Shown: positions 34,720 to 44,736, counted from the first letter of the stretch. The stretch is 64,000 nucleotides of DNA from an uncultured Flavobacteriaceae bacterium (GCA_947487895.1 CANKYF010000003.1:310001-374000), one strand, 5' to 3'. Notes: generated by a model not told the origin, from the letters alone. Translations and numbers: made by a program.

Positions 34720-35709
34720 ATGAAAGTAGCTGTAGTTGGAGCCACTGGAATGGTTGGCGAGGTGATGCTAAAAGTTCTTGCAGAACGTAATTTTCCAATA
34801 ACTGAATTAATCCCAGTAGCGTCACAACGCTCAGTAGGTAAAAAATTAGCCTATAAAGGAGAAGATTATACTGTAGTTGGTTTAGAAACTGCAGTTTCTA
34901 TGAAACCAGACATTGCTTTATTCTCAGCAGGTGGAGACACCTCTTTAGAGTGGGCTCCTAAATTTGCTGAAGCTGGAACTACTGTAGTTGATAATTCTTC
35001 GGCTTGGAGAATGGATCCTACTAAAAAATTAGTAGTGCCAGAAATTAATGCAGACGTATTAACTAAAGAAGATAAAATTATTGCTAACCCTAACTGTTCT
35101 ACTATTCAGTTAGTAATGGCGTTAAACCCGTTACATAAAAAATACAACATGAAACGTGTTGTAGTTTCAACATACCAATCGGTTTCAGGTACTGGTGTTA
35201 AAGCGGTTCAGCAATTAGAAAATGAAATAGCTGGTGTAGAAGGAGAAATGGCTTACCCTTACCCAATTGGTAGAAATGCATTGCCTCATTGTGATGTGTT
35301 TTTAGAAAATGGGTACACTAAGGAAGAAATGAAATTGGCTAGAGAGCCACAAAAAATAATGGACGATAAGACATTTTCTGTATCGGCTACGGCAGTTAGA
35401 ATTCCAACAGCTGGTGGACATTCAGAATCTGTAAATGTAGAGTTTGAAAACGACTTTGACTTAGCTGAAGTTCGTAATATACTAAGTGGAACTCCTGGTG
35501 TAGTTGTTCAAGATGATTTAGAAAACAATTCGTACCCAATGCCTATTTACGCTCATGATAAAGATGACGTATTTGTTGGAAGAATTCGTAGAGATGAGAC
35601 ACAACCAAATACTTTAAACATGTGGATTGTTGCAGACAACTTACGTAAAGGTGCTGCCACAAATACTGTTCAAATAGCTGAGTATCTTGTTGAAAACAAC
35701 TTAGTATAA
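34720..35709 (+). CDS. asd: Aspartate-semialdehyde dehydrogenase
   Basis: 329 residues from ATG 34720 ('MKVAVVGATGMVGEVMLKVL', Rossmann start); the frame opens 72 bp earlier but that part is intergenic repeat text. Cys126 in 'IANPNCSTIQL' is the catalytic thiol; 'RIPTAGGHSESVNVEF' holds the substrate-binding Arg and catalytic His. It makes aspartate semialdehyde for lysine, threonine, methionine and diaminopimelate. A terminator follows. Confidence 0.96.
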   Translation: MKVAVVGATGMVGEVMLKVLAERNFPITELIPVASQRSVGKKLAYKGEDYTVVGLETAVSMKPDIALFSAGGDTSLEWAPKFAEAGTTVVDNSSAWRMDPTKKLVVPEINADVLTKEDKIIANPNCSTIQLVMALNPLHKKYNMKRVVVSTYQSVSGTGVKAVQQLENEIAGVEGEMAYPYPIGRNALPHCDVFLENGYTKEEMKLAREPQKIMDDKTFSVSATAVRIPTAGGHSESVNVEFENDFDLAEVRNILSGTPGVVVQDDLENNSYPMPIYAHDKDDVFVGRIRRDETQPNTLNMWIVADNLRKGAATNTVQIAEYLVENNLV

Positions 35710-35735
35710 GCTATATTTCATTAAAAGATTGTTAA

Positions 35736-35767
35736 AGGCTTCTGTTTCTTGCAGAAGCTTTTTTTAT
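35736..35767 (+). terminator. Intrinsic terminator after asd
   Basis: 9-bp stem AGGCTTCTG / CAGAAGCTT (one G-U pair) with 7-nt loop and long T-run. Confidence 0.85.
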
Positions 35768-35792
35768 TTTTGATAAAATAAATATACAATCT

Positions 35793-37949
35793 ATGAGAAC
35801 TATTATAGTTATACTTTTAAGTTTTTCAATGTTTGTTACTTGTAAAAATAAATCGTCCCAAAAAAATACTATTGTTGTGAATTACCCAAAAACTAAAACT
35901 GTTGATACCGTTGATACTTATTTTGGGGAAGCAATAAAAGACCCTTATCGTTGGTTAGAAGATGATATGAGTGATGAAACCGTTGCTTGGGTAAAAGCTC
36001 AAAATCAAGTTACTTTTGGTTATTTAGATAGTATTCCGTTTAGAAAAGAATTAAAAGAACGTTTAGAAACGCTTTGGAATTATGAAAAAGTAGGTGCCCC
36101 TTTTAAAGAAGGCAACTATTCATATTTCTATAAAAATGACGGCTTACAAAATCAGAGTGTTATTTACAGAACCAAAGATAATGGTAAAGAAGAAGTCTTT
36201 TTAGATCCTAATTTATTTTCTGAAGATGGAACAGTATCTCTAGGTGGTTTAAGCTTTTCAAAAGATGGAAGCATATTAGCATATTCTATTTCTGAAGGAG
36301 GAAGTGATTGGAGAAAAATAATTCTCATGAATGCTGAAACCAAAGAAATCATGGAAGATACTTTAGTTGATGTAAAGTTCTCTCAGATTTCTTGGTATAA
36401 AAACGAAGGCTTCTACTACTCTAGTTATGATAAACCAAAAGGAAGTGAATTATCAGCTAAAACAGACCAGCACAAAGTATATTATCATAGACTAGGAACC
36501 TCTCAAGAAAATGATATTTTAGTGTATGGTGGCACACCTGAAGAAAAACATAGATATATATACGCTACCGTTACTAAAGACGATAGGTACTTAGTAATAA
36601 CACCTCGTATTTCAACTACGGGAAACAAGTTATTTATAAAAGATTTATCAGTTGAAAATAGTCCATTAATTACTGTTTTAGATGACACTAATAGTAACAC
36701 TCATGTAATTGATAACATTGGAAGCACATTATATCTTGTTACCAATCTAGATGCGCCAAACAAACGCATTGTTAGAGTAGATGTTGCTAACCCTACAACA
36801 AACAACTGGGTAGATGTCATTCCAGAAACGGATAATGTATTGTTAGCATCTAGTTCTGGTAAATATTTCATAGCAGAATATATGGTTGATGCCATTTCTA
36901 AAGTAAAACAATACGATTATAATGGTAAATTAATTAGAGATATTAAATTACCAGGCGTTGGTAAAACAGCTGGTTTTGGAAGTAAAAAAGAAGAAACTAC
37001 AGACTACTTTACTTTTAACAATTACAGTACACCAAATAGTATTTATAAACTAGATTTAGAAACCGGTGAAACAAAATTACACTGGAAACCAACCATTACC
37101 TTTGATAGTGAGAGCTATGAGAGTACACAAGTATTCTATACATCAAAAGATGGTACAAAAGTGCCAATGATTATCACTCATAAAAAAGGTTTAGAACTTA
37201 ACGGAAAAAACCCAACCATTTTATATGGTTATGGAGGGTTCAATATTAGTTTAAACCCTGCCTTTAGTATTGGCATGGCTGTGTGGATGGAACAAGGTGG
37301 CATTTATGCTGTTCCTAACCTACGTGGTGGTGGTGAATATGGCAAAAAATGGCATGATGCTGGTACTAAATTGCAAAAACAAAATGTATTTGACGACTTC
37401 ATTGCTGCTGGTGAATACTTAATTGAAAACAACTATACGTCTTCAGACTATCTGGCTATTAGAGGTGGTTCTAATGGTGGCTTATTAGTAGGTGCTACTA
37501 TGACGCAACGACCCGATTTAGCTAAAGTAGCATTACCTGCAGTTGGTGTTTTAGATATGCTACGTTATCATACATTCACCGCTGGTGCAGGTTGGGCATA
37601 CGATTATGGTACTTCTGAAGATGATAAAGAAATGTTTGAATATTTAAAAGGATATTCCCCTGTACATAATATAAAATCAGGCACACAATACCCAGCAACT
37701 ATGATAACCACTGGGGATCATGATGATCGAGTTGTTCCTGCTCATAGTTTTAAGTTTGCTGCCGAATTGCAAAATAAACAATCAGGTAACAACCCTACAG
37801 TAATTAGAATTGAAACTGATGCTGGCCATGGCGCTGGAACACCTGTTAGTAAAGTTATTGAACAATATGCAGACATCTTTGGTTTCACACTTTACAATAT
37901 GGGTTTTGAAGTACTACCTATTAAAACTAAAGACAAAATTAAGGGTTAA
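35793..37949 (+). CDS. Prolyl oligopeptidase family serine peptidase (S9A), lipoprotein
   Basis: 718 residues. Lipoprotein signal '[19 protein letters not shown]' (Cys17). Seven-bladed propeller domain (about 90-440), catalytic alpha/beta hydrolase domain after it: '[17 protein letters not shown]', nucleophile Ser560 in '[12 protein letters not shown]', acid in '[14 protein letters not shown]', base in '[10 protein letters not shown]'. S9A enzymes cut after proline in short peptides; the propeller restricts substrate size. As a lipoprotein it works in the periplasm or at the outer membrane in peptide nutrition. Confidence 0.95.
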   Translation: MRTIIVILLSFSMFVTCKNKSSQKNTIVVNYPKTKTVDTVDTYFGEAIKDPYRWLEDDMSDETVAWVKAQNQVTFGYLDSIPFRKELKERLETLWNYEKVGAPFKEGNYSYFYKNDGLQNQSVIYRTKDNGKEEVFLDPNLFSEDGTVSLGGLSFSKDGSILAYSISEGGSDWRKIILMNAETKEIMEDTLVDVKFSQISWYKNEGFYYSSYDKPKGSELSAKTDQHKVYYHRLGTSQENDILVYGGTPEEKHRYIYATVTKDDRYLVITPRISTTGNKLFIKDLSVENSPLITVLDDTNSNTHVIDNIGSTLYLVTNLDAPNKRIVRVDVANPTTNNWVDVIPETDNVLLASSSGKYFIAEYMVDAISKVKQYDYNGKLIRDIKLPGVGKTAGFGSKKEETTDYFTFNNYSTPNSIYKLDLETGETKLHWKPTITFDSESYESTQVFYTSKDGTKVPMIITHKKGLELNGKNPTILYGYGGFNISLNPAFSIGMAVWMEQGGIYAVPNLRGGGEYGKKWHDAGTKLQKQNVFDDFIAAGEYLIENNYTSSDYLAIRGGSNGGLLVGATMTQRPDLAKVALPAVGVLDMLRYHTFTAGAGWAYDYGTSEDDKEMFEYLKGYSPVHNIKSGTQYPATMITTGDHDDRVVPAHSFKFAAELQNKQSGNNPTVIRIETDAGHGAGTPVSKVIEQYADIFGFTLYNMGFEVLPIKTKDKIKG

Positions 37950-37974
37950 GTTTTTTTATTTCTGTAGCAAAAAG

Positions 37975-38085
37975 AGGTTTGTCAACCTGAACTTGTTTCA
38001 GGTTCTCAAAAGTCCTTGAAGGATTCAAATTAGATTCTAAAATATACTTCGACTTCGCTCAGCACAGGAATTCAGAATGACAAGA
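37975..38085. repeat. Intergenic repetitive segment
   Basis: Contains CTGAACTTGTTTCAG (37987-38001), the reverse complement of the dyad at 31162 and 39665, then GACTTCGCTCAGCACAGGAA and CAGAATGACA. Such text recurs between genes of this window. No coding potential. Confidence 0.55.
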
Positions 38086-38139
38086 TTACGTCGCTTTTAG
38101 ACAAACCATTTTTTTACATTACTTTTACGCCTTAAAAAT

Positions 38140-39054
38140 ATGCTACAAGTAAAAAACATAGCGTTTGGATATGATGATACTCCCGTTGTAAAGAACATCA
38201 ACTTTAAAGTTAGTGCTGGCGAATACCTTGCAATTATTGGTGAGAGCGGTTCTGGGAAAAGCACTTTACTTAAAGTACTTTATGGTGAATACGATTTAAA
38301 TGAAGGTAGCATCTTCTGGAAAGACACGCAAATTTTAGGCCCAGCCTATAACCTTGTTGTTGGTTATGATTTTATGAAATATGTAGCCCAAGAATTTGAC
38401 CTAATGCCTTTTACTTCAGTAGCTGAAAACATAGGTGAATTCCTTTCTAATTTTTATCCTGAAGAAAAACAAGCTCGTGTAAATGAGTTGTTGGAAGTTG
38501 TTGAATTAACACATCTAAAAGACATCAAAGTAAAGCTATTAAGTGGCGGGCAAAAACAACGTGTTGCACTTGCAAGAGCTATTGCAAAACAACCTGAAAT
38601 TATTTTACTAGACGAACCTTTTAGTCATATTGACAACTTTAAAAAACAGTCTTTAAGACGCAATCTTTTTAAATACCTAAAGGAAAAAAACATTGCTTGT
38701 ATTGTAGCTACACATGATAAAAATGATGTATTAGCATTTGCCGATAATATCATAGCTATTGACAACCATGAAATTATTGCAAGTGGTATACCTCAAAGTC
38801 TTTATAAGAATCCAAAAACTGCTTTAATAGCTTCCTTTTTTGGTGAATTTAATACCATTGAGCCTTATGGTTTTGTATATGCACATCAAATTAAAGTAGT
38901 TAAGCAATCTGATTTAAAAGCTATTGTAAAATGTTCTTATTACAACGGAAATCACTATCTAATTGAAACTGATTTGAATGGTGAAGTTGTGTTGTTTGAA
39001 AATGAATCAGAAATTAAGAAAGAGGAAGAAGTGTACTTAAAAATATGTAAGTGA
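38140..39054 (+). CDS. ABC transporter ATP-binding protein
   Basis: 304 residues. Walker A 'GESGSGKST' (34-42), Q-loop 'YVAQEFDLMPF', signature 'LLSGGQKQRVALARAIAKQP', Walker B 'IILLDEPFSH', His-switch 'ATHDKND'. The first 235 residues are a normal ATPase; the last 70 form a beta-rich tail ('IKVVKQSDLKAIVKCSYYNG', 'YLIETDLNGEVVLFENESEI') like the TOBE domain of MalK/PotA-type importers. No permease gene is adjacent, so the transported substrate is unknown. Confidence 0.92.
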   Translation: MLQVKNIAFGYDDTPVVKNINFKVSAGEYLAIIGESGSGKSTLLKVLYGEYDLNEGSIFWKDTQILGPAYNLVVGYDFMKYVAQEFDLMPFTSVAENIGEFLSNFYPEEKQARVNELLEVVELTHLKDIKVKLLSGGQKQRVALARAIAKQPEIILLDEPFSHIDNFKKQSLRRNLFKYLKEKNIACIVATHDKNDVLAFADNIIAIDNHEIIASGIPQSLYKNPKTALIASFFGEFNTIEPYGFVYAHQIKVVKQSDLKAIVKCSYYNGNHYLIETDLNGEVVLFENESEIKKEEEVYLKICK

Positions 39055-39504
39055 TTAAACTATATTTTCAATACTAAACTCCTGATTTCTAAAACTAATA
39101 GTATCACCAACAGTTTTCCCCAATAATAATTGAGCAATAGGCGTACTTGCTGAAATAGCATAAAAGGTTTTATTTTCAACTTTTAACTCTCCAACGCTAA
39201 TAGCTATAAAATAATTTAAATGAGATGTATAAATAATACTGCCTAAACTAACTGTATTTAAAGATTTTGAAATATCAATTTTAGATAAAACCGCTTTTAT
39301 TTTTTGAATTTCAGCTAATTGTTTGCCTGCTTTTTCACGTTCTAGTTGTAGCATAGCTCTACCTGTTTCATGCTTATCTCCAGCAGTACTTTTGGTTTCT
39401 GTAGTGAGGGATTTTTGTATGTCTTTTATTGTGTTTTCAACGGTTCTAAACCTATTATCAACAAAGATTTCGCATTGTTGGTAAAGTGCTTCTTTAATGT
39501 TCAT
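39055..39504 (-). CDS. GreA/GreB-type elongation factor family protein
   Basis: 149 residues. Two N-terminal helices ('LYQQCEIFVDNRFRTVENTI', 'GRAMLQLEREKAGKQLAEIQ') form a coiled-coil-like arm and the C-terminal half ('SLGSIIYTSHLNYFIAISVG', 'FYAISASTPIAQLLLGKTVG') is the FKBP-like GreA/B domain. Full Gre factors have an acidic tip on the coiled coil that enters the RNA polymerase channel; the 'STETKSTAGDKHETGRAM' tip here is poor in acidic residues, as in the small 3-oxoacyl-ACP-synthase-misnamed group. It may bind RNA polymerase without stimulating cleavage. Confidence 0.8.
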   Translation of the reverse strand: MNIKEALYQQCEIFVDNRFRTVENTIKDIQKSLTTETKSTAGDKHETGRAMLQLEREKAGKQLAEIQKIKAVLSKIDISKSLNTVSLGSIIYTSHLNYFIAISVGELKVENKTFYAISASTPIAQLLLGKTVGDTISFRNQEFSIENIV

Positions 39505-39537
39505 GGTACTAAATTACTGTTTTTGCTGAAAAGGTTA

Positions 39538-39688
39538 TTGTCATTCAGAACGAATGTAATGAAGCGAAGAATCTTCTCTATATTCAAAGATTATTCAGTC
39601 ATCCCAATAGCCTATCGCGACCTTCTGAAGGACAATAAAAATATAGTATATTATCTTATAGATGCTGAAACAAGTTCAGCATGACAAA
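39538..39688. repeat. Intergenic repetitive segment
   Basis: Begins TTGTCATTCAGAACGAATGT and ends with the dyad CTGAAACAAGTTCAG (39665-39679) followed by CATGACA, inside the larger stem GCTGAA-ACAAG-TTCAGC. Belongs with the repeats at 31138 and 37975. Confidence 0.55.
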
Positions 39689-39697
39689 TTAAAATCA

Positions 39698-39728
39698 TAA
39701 AAAAACTCCGAAATTGCTTTCGGAGTCT
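39698..39728 (-). terminator. Intrinsic terminator after accC
   Basis: Minus strand: ACTCCGAAA-GCAA-TTTCGGAGT (9 bp) then seven T. It directly follows the accC stop and ends the fabH-accB-accC transcript. Confidence 0.9.
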
Positions 39729-39735
39729 TAATATA

Positions 39736-41088
39736 TTAATCTTCTGATATTTTCTTTATTTTGAAGTCTTCCATGAATTTAGTGGTATAATCACCTGCTA
39801 AATAATCTGGATGTTCCATAAGTTGTCTATGAAACGGAATTGTTGTCTTAATTCCTTCAATCACAAACTCATCTAAGGCACGTTTCATCTTATTGATGGC
39901 TTCTTCTCTAGTCTGAGCTGTTGTAATTAACTTTGCAATCATAGAGTCATAGTTGGGTGGAATAGAATACCCCGCATACACATGTGTATCTAATCTAACA
40001 CCGTGACCTCCTGGCGCATGAAGTACCGTGATTTTACCTGGTGATGGTCTAAAATCATTAAACGGATCTTCAGCATTAATTCTACATTCTATAGAATGCA
40101 ATTTTGGTTCATAATGCTTACCAGAAATTGGTACACCTGCTGCTACTAATATTTGTTCACGTATTAAATCGAAATCAATAACTTGTTCAGTAATTGGATG
40201 CTCTACTTGAATACGCGTATTCATTTCCATAAAGTAAAAGTTTCTATGCTTATCTACTAAAAACTCAACCGTTCCAGCGCCTTCATACTTAATGTATTCT
40301 GCAGCACGAACCGCAGCTTCTCCCATTTTCTGACGTAACTCATCTGTCATGAATGGAGAAGGCACCTCTTCTGTTAACTTTTGGTGACGACGTTGTACCG
40401 AACAATCTCTTTCTGATAAATGGCAAGCTTTACCTGAAGAATCTCCAACAATTTGAATTTCAATATGTCTTGGTTCTTCAATCAATTTCTCCATGTACAT
40501 ATCATCATTTCCAAAGGCTGCTTTACTTTCCTGTCTTGCAGAGTCCCAAGCGTCTTTTAAATCTTCTTTTTTGAAAACACCACGCATACCTTTACCTCCA
40601 CCACCGGCAGATGCTTTAAGCATAACTGGATAACCTACTTCTTCAGCAAGTTTTTCACATTCTTCATAAGATTCTATAATACCTTCACTTCCTGGAACAC
40701 ATGGTACACCTGCAGCCTTCATGGTAGCTTTGGCATTAGCCTTATCTCCCATTTTATCAATCATTTCTGCTGATGCTCCAATGAATTTTATACCGTGTTC
40801 TGTACAGATTTTTGAAAACTTAGCGTTTTCTGAAAGGAATCCATATCCTGGATGAATAGCGTCTGCATTTGTAATTTCTGCAGCAGCTATGATATTAGAC
40901 ATTTTTAAATAAGACTCACTACTTGGAGCAGGCCCTATACAAACAGCTTCATCAGCAAACTTAACATGTAAGCTTTCTTCATCGGCTTTTGAATACACCG
41001 CTACTGTTTTAATGCCCATTTCTTTACAGGTTCTAATAACACGCAGTGCTATTTCACCTCTATTGGCTACTAATATTTTTTTAAACAT
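39736..41088 (-). CDS. accC: Acetyl-CoA carboxylase, biotin carboxylase subunit
   Basis: 450 residues, standard length. Biotin-carboxylase N-domain '[20 protein letters not shown]', ATP-grasp with '[20 protein letters not shown]', '[20 protein letters not shown]', and '[20 protein letters not shown]'. It carboxylates the biotin on BCCP in the first step of fatty-acid synthesis. It follows accB after 12 bp and ends the operon at a terminator. Confidence 0.97.
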   Translation of the reverse strand: MFKKILVANRGEIALRVIRTCKEMGIKTVAVYSKADEESLHVKFADEAVCIGPAPSSESYLKMSNIIAAAEITNADAIHPGYGFLSENAKFSKICTEHGIKFIGASAEMIDKMGDKANAKATMKAAGVPCVPGSEGIIESYEECEKLAEEVGYPVMLKASAGGGGKGMRGVFKKEDLKDAWDSARQESKAAFGNDDMYMEKLIEEPRHIEIQIVGDSSGKACHLSERDCSVQRRHQKLTEEVPSPFMTDELRQKMGEAAVRAAEYIKYEGAGTVEFLVDKHRNFYFMEMNTRIQVEHPITEQVIDFDLIREQILVAAGVPISGKHYEPKLHSIECRINAEDPFNDFRPSPGKITVLHAPGGHGVRLDTHVYAGYSIPPNYDSMIAKLITTAQTREEAINKMKRALDEFVIEGIKTTIPFHRQLMEHPDYLAGDYTTKFMEDFKIKKISED

Positions 41089-41100
41089 AACTTTTAATGG

Positions 41101-41592
41101 TTATGAAGGGTCTACTAAAAATAAAGGTTGATCAAATTCTACCGGAGAAGAATCATCAACCAAAATCTTAACTACTTTTCCTGAAACTTCAGATTCAATT
41201 TCATTGAAAAGTTTCATAGCTTCTATAATACAAAGTACATCTCCTTCTGCGATAGTTTGTCCTACCTCAACAAATAATGGTTTATCTGGCGAAGGTTTTC
41301 TATAGAAAGTTCCAATAATAGGCGATTTTATTGTAATGTATTTAGATTCTTCATTTGCAGGTGTAGCTGGCTCTTTTGTAGGTTCAGCAGCTACGGGTGC
41401 CGCAGCTACCGGTGCTGGAGCAGCAACTTGAGTAATTTGTGGAACAGCAGCAGGTACATGTTGTACTATTGTTGCTTCTGAATCTGATCCTGTTTTAATG
41501 GTGATTTTGATATCATCCATCTCCAATTTAACCTCACTTGCCCCTGACTTGGCAACAAACTTGATTAAGTTTTGAATCTCCTTAATATCCAT
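41101..41592 (-). CDS. accB: Acetyl-CoA carboxylase, biotin carboxyl carrier protein
   Basis: 163 residues. N-terminal helix 'MDIKEIQNLIKFVAKSGASE', an Ala/Pro-rich flexible linker (about 47-80), and the biotinyl domain with 'IIEAMKLFNEIES'; Lys127 in EAMK is biotinylated. The 'FVEVGQTIAEGD' thumb is present. Middle gene of fabH-accB-accC. Confidence 0.96.
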   Translation of the reverse strand: MDIKEIQNLIKFVAKSGASEVKLEMDDIKITIKTGSDSEATIVQHVPAAVPQITQVAAPAPVAAAPVAAEPTKEPATPANEESKYITIKSPIIGTFYRKPSPDKPLFVEVGQTIAEGDVLCIIEAMKLFNEIESEVSGKVVKILVDDSSPVEFDQPLFLVDPS

Positions 41593-41615
41593 AATTTTAC
41601 TAATTAGTTATTTGG

Positions 41616-42617
41616 TTAGTTATCTGAATTATATGCCCATTTTAAGTAAATGGACCCCCAATTGAATCCGCCACCAAATGCAGCGAATATTATATTATCT
41701 CCCTTCTTAAGTTGGGATTCGTAGTCGTTTAATAATAACGGTAAAGTAGCAGAGGTAGTATTACCATACTTTTGAATATTCATCATTACCTTTTTAGGCT
41801 CTAAATCCATTCTTTCTGCAGTAGCATCAATAATTCTTTTGTTGGCTTGATGCGCTGCTAACCAAGCTACATCATCTTTACTTAAATTATTGCGTTCTAA
41901 AATTTTCATGGTTGCATCTGCCATATTAAAAACAGCATTTTTAAATACTGTTCGTCCTTCTTGGTAAGCATATTGCAAACCTTTATCTATGGCCTCATGA
42001 GTTAAAGGTTGTACAGAACCTCCTGCTGGAGCTTGTAAAAACTCTCTTCCTGTTCCATCACTTCTTAAGTATTCATCCTGTAATCCTAAACCGTCTTCAT
42101 TTGGTTCAAATAAAGCAGCTCCGGCACCATCTCCAAAAATGATACAAGTGGCTCTATCTTTATAATTAATTATTGAAGACATTTTATCTGCACCAATTAA
42201 AAGTATTTTTTTATATCTGCCAGATTCAATGTAACCAGCAGCTATAGACATACCGTATAAGAAACTTGAACAAGCAGCATCCATATCAAAAGTAAAGGCA
42301 TTAACAGCACCTATTTCTGAAGCTGTATAGGCAGCTGTAGAAGCCGCTTTCATATCTGGTGTGGCAGTGGCAACTATAACAACATCAATTTCTTTAGGGT
42401 CTAAACCCTTTTTACTGATTAAATCTTGAGCAGCTTTTATTGCTAAAAACGAAGTTCCTTTACCTTCTTCTTTTAGAATTCTACGCTCTTTAATCCCGGT
42501 TCGAGTAGTAATCCACTCATCATTTGTATCAACCATTGTTTCAAGTATTTGATTGGTTAATACATATTCTGGCACATAAGCACCAACAGCCGTAATTGCT
42601 GCAGAAATTTTACTCAT
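41616..42617 (-). CDS. fabH: 3-oxoacyl-ACP synthase III (KAS III)
   Basis: 333 residues. Catalytic triad: Cys116 in 'DMDAACSSFLYG', His in 'WLAAHQANKRIID', Asn in 'YGNTTSATLPLLL'. 'DEWITTRTGIKERRI' and 'GDGAGAALFEP' are further KAS III signatures. It condenses acetyl-CoA (or a branched starter, common in Flavobacteriia) with malonyl-ACP. First gene of fabH-accB-accC. A large palindrome lies 49-83 bp upstream of the ATG (42666-42700) and may be its operator. Confidence 0.96.
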   Translation of the reverse strand: MSKISAAITAVGAYVPEYVLTNQILETMVDTNDEWITTRTGIKERRILKEEGKGTSFLAIKAAQDLISKKGLDPKEIDVVIVATATPDMKAASTAAYTASEIGAVNAFTFDMDAACSSFLYGMSIAAGYIESGRYKKILLIGADKMSSIINYKDRATCIIFGDGAGAALFEPNEDGLGLQDEYLRSDGTGREFLQAPAGGSVQPLTHEAIDKGLQYAYQEGRTVFKNAVFNMADATMKILERNNLSKDDVAWLAAHQANKRIIDATAERMDLEPKKVMMNIQKYGNTTSATLPLLLNDYESQLKKGDNIIFAAFGGGFNWGSIYLKWAYNSDN

Positions 42618-42665
42618 AACTTGGTAGCTAAATTGACTAAAAAATCATTAAATTTTAACAAAAAC

Positions 42666-42700
42666 ACTCAAAATTTGGTGAAATCTACTAAATTTTGAGT
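42666..42700 (-). promoter_or_regulatory. Operator-like palindrome upstream of fabH
   Basis: 14-bp arms, ACTCAAAATTTGGT and ACTAAATTTTGAGT, match at 13 of 14 positions around a 7-nt centre (GAAATCT). It lies between the rpmF terminator and the fabH start and has no T-run, so it does not look like a terminator. The size and symmetry suit a dimeric or paired TetR/FapR-type regulator of lipid synthesis. No regulator is identified. Confidence 0.55.
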
Positions 42701-42748
42701 TAAAAACACATAAATATGCTGTTTTTGTATTTAGAAAAAGCATATCAT

Positions 42749-42776
42749 AAAAAAAACGCCCAGTAGTGAGCGTTTT
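42749..42776 (-). terminator. Intrinsic terminator after rpmF
   Basis: Minus strand: AAAACGC ... GCGTTTT (7 bp, loop about 10 nt) followed by T-run. It separates yceD-rpmF from fabH-accB-accC. Confidence 0.8.
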
Positions 42777-42796
42777 ATACTATGCGCGCATATTAT

Positions 42797-42997
42797 TTAT
42801 GCTACGTTTTCTTCTTCAGAATTGTCAATTAACACCTGACCTCTGTAGTATAATTTTCCTTCGTGCCAATGAGCTCTATGATATAAATGAGCTTCACCTG
42901 TAGTAGGACAAGTAGCGATCTGTGGCACAGATGCTTTGTAATGTGTTCTTCTCTTATCTCTTCTGGTTTTAGAGATTTTTCTCTTAGGATGTGCCAT
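42797..42997 (-). CDS. rpmF: 50S ribosomal protein L32
   Basis: 66 residues starting '[20 protein letters not shown]', the L32 signature. The zinc-ribbon is reduced to one cysteine ('[20 protein letters not shown]'), so this is a zinc-independent (C-) form, usual in Flavobacteriia. The C-terminal '[14 protein letters not shown]' tail is acidic. Cotranscribed 8 bp after yceD, the usual yceD-rpmF pair. Confidence 0.97.
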   Translation of the reverse strand: MAHPKRKISKTRRDKRRTHYKASVPQIATCPTTGEAHLYHRAHWHEGKLYYRGQVLIDNSEEENVA

Positions 42998-43005
42998 TTT
43001 TTATG

Positions 43006-43554
43006 TTATTTTTTATCCGTTAATAGTTTTTTTAATGTATTCCAACGAGGATCTATGTCCTCTTCTTCTTCCTTTTCTTCATTAAGCTTTGGGCTTAATT
43101 GTTCTAATTTTTCAAGTATATCAGAATTTAGCGTACCATCTTCAACTCCTGGGTGTACTCTTTTTGCTGGTACAGCTAGTACAATTAATTCATATATATA
43201 TTGTGCAATATTAATTTCATAAGTACCATGTGGAATAATTAGAATATCTATATATTCATCATTATACTCATCACCAAATTTGACAACCAATTCAAACTCA
43301 TTTTCAATGGTTTGATCATATGGTTCATTGGTTAAATCACAATTAACATTTACAAATCCAGAAGCTTTAAAATGTAATTCTAATAAAGTTGACTTCTTCT
43401 CTAACTCAACTTCAATATCAATTGCTACATTGTTAAACTCTTCATACTCAAAATGATCAAAGAACGCCTGCTCAATTTTGTGCTCAAAATGATGCTTTCC
43501 TATTTTTAAACCTACAAATTGGATTATGAATTCTTTCAATGGCTTCATTATCAC
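43006..43554 (-). CDS. yceD: YceD / DUF177 family protein
   Basis: 182 residues with the DUF177 pattern: 'MKPLKEFIIQFVGLKIGKHH', a central 'FKASGFVNVNCDLTNEPYDQ' and the acidic 'IDIAQYIYELIVLAVPAKRV'-like helix (here 'EINIAQYIYELIVLAVPAKR') with 'HPG'. Family members are linked to 23S rRNA accumulation. The C-terminus is strongly acidic and ends 'IDPRWNTLKKLLTDKK', typical. First gene of yceD-rpmF with a well-formed promoter upstream. Confidence 0.92.
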   Translation of the reverse strand: MIMKPLKEFIIQFVGLKIGKHHFEHKIEQAFFDHFEYEEFNNVAIDIEVELEKKSTLLELHFKASGFVNVNCDLTNEPYDQTIENEFELVVKFGDEYNDEYIDILIIPHGTYEINIAQYIYELIVLAVPAKRVHPGVEDGTLNSDILEKLEQLSPKLNEEKEEEEDIDPRWNTLKKLLTDKK

Positions 43555-43570
43555 ATCTATTTTGAGCCTG

Positions 43571-43598
43571 CAAATATATGAATTTTTATATTATGCAA
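43571..43598 (-). promoter_or_regulatory. Promoter of yceD-rpmF
   Basis: On the minus strand TTG (43596-43598) is followed after exactly 17 bp by TATATTTG (43571-43578), a full match to the flavobacterial consensus TTG-N17-23-TAnnTTTG. The start codon lies 17 bp beyond the -7 box. Confidence 0.75.
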
Positions 43599-43628
43599 CA
43601 TTACTTATAAACATTTTTTTGTTTATAT

Positions 43629-44669
43629 CTACTGTTGCTTTTTTTTCATGGCATTGGCCATAAGTTGCTCGTAATCAATTCTATTTTCATAAATCTTAAT
43701 TGCTGCATGTAGTGCTTCTTTAAATGAACTAGCATCTGCTTGTCCTTTACCCGCTATTTCATAAGCAGTACCATGATCTGGCGATGTTCTAACTCTATTT
43801 AAACCTGCAGTATAATTAACACCTTGACCAAAGGATAACGTTTTAAAAGGTATTAAACCTTGGTCATGATATGTTGCTATTATAGCATCAAAATTTTTAT
43901 AATTATTAGATCCAAAAAAGCTATCGGCAGCATAAGGTCCAAAAACCAGCTTTCCATTCTCTTTAATTTTCTTAAGTGTAGGTCTTAGTACTTCATCATC
44001 TTCTTTTCCTATAACACCATTATCACCAGTATGCGGATTTATGCCTAAAACAGCAATTTTAGGTTTAGTAATTCTAAAATCCTTTTTAAGAGAATCATGA
44101 ATAGTCTCAATCTTCTTTGTAATTAATTCTTCAGAAATATGATTTACTACATCTTTTACAGGCACATGATCTGTAAGCAACCCAACTCTAAGATTTTCGG
44201 TAATCATAAACATCAAACTCTCACCGTCTAATTCTTGAGCTAAGAAATCTGTATGTCCAGGAAATTTAAAATCTTTAGATTGTATATTGGCTTTATTAAT
44301 TGGCGCCGTCACCAAAGCTGCAATATCTCCTTTTTTTAAAGCATTTGTTGCCGCTCTTAATGACTTTATTGCATAAGCACCTATTTTTTCATCTTCTTTA
44401 CCAAATTCAATTTTTACAGGTTCATTCCAACAATTAAGAACATTTACTTTACCATCAGCAAGCTGACCAATATTGTTGATGTTATGAAAGTTTATCTTAG
44501 ATTTAAAATGCGTTTTAAAAAAATTCATCGTTTTTCCAGAAGCAAAAATAACTGGTGTACAAAAATCTAAGACTCTATTGTCTTCAAATGTTTTTAAAAC
44601 AATCTCTCCTCCAATACCGTTTAAGTCTCCTATTGATATTCCTACTATTATATTTTCTTCTGTCTTCAT
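43629..44669 (-). CDS. pdxA: 4-hydroxythreonine-4-phosphate dehydrogenase
   Basis: 346 residues. 'VGISIGDLNGIGGEIVLKTF' at the N-terminus, metal-binding His residues in 'FPGHTDFLAQEL', 'LTDHVPVKDV' and 'IATYHDQGLIPFKTL', plus 'GINPHTGDNGVIG'. It oxidises 4-phosphohydroxy-threonine in the pyridoxal-phosphate pathway. Divergent from ribE, starts 110 bp apart, so two vitamin-cofactor genes share a control region. Confidence 0.95.
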   Translation of the reverse strand: MKTEENIIVGISIGDLNGIGGEIVLKTFEDNRVLDFCTPVIFASGKTMNFFKTHFKSKINFHNINNIGQLADGKVNVLNCWNEPVKIEFGKEDEKIGAYAIKSLRAATNALKKGDIAALVTAPINKANIQSKDFKFPGHTDFLAQELDGESLMFMITENLRVGLLTDHVPVKDVVNHISEELITKKIETIHDSLKKDFRITKPKIAVLGINPHTGDNGVIGKEDDEVLRPTLKKIKENGKLVFGPYAADSFFGSNNYKNFDAIIATYHDQGLIPFKTLSFGQGVNYTAGLNRVRTSPDHGTAYEIAGKGQADASSFKEALHAAIKIYENRIDYEQLMANAMKKKQQ

Positions 44670-44736
44670 TAATATGACAACTTTTGTTTGTAATTTTCTT
44701 TAGTTAATACTAAAGTTTTGATTTAAAAAAATCATG

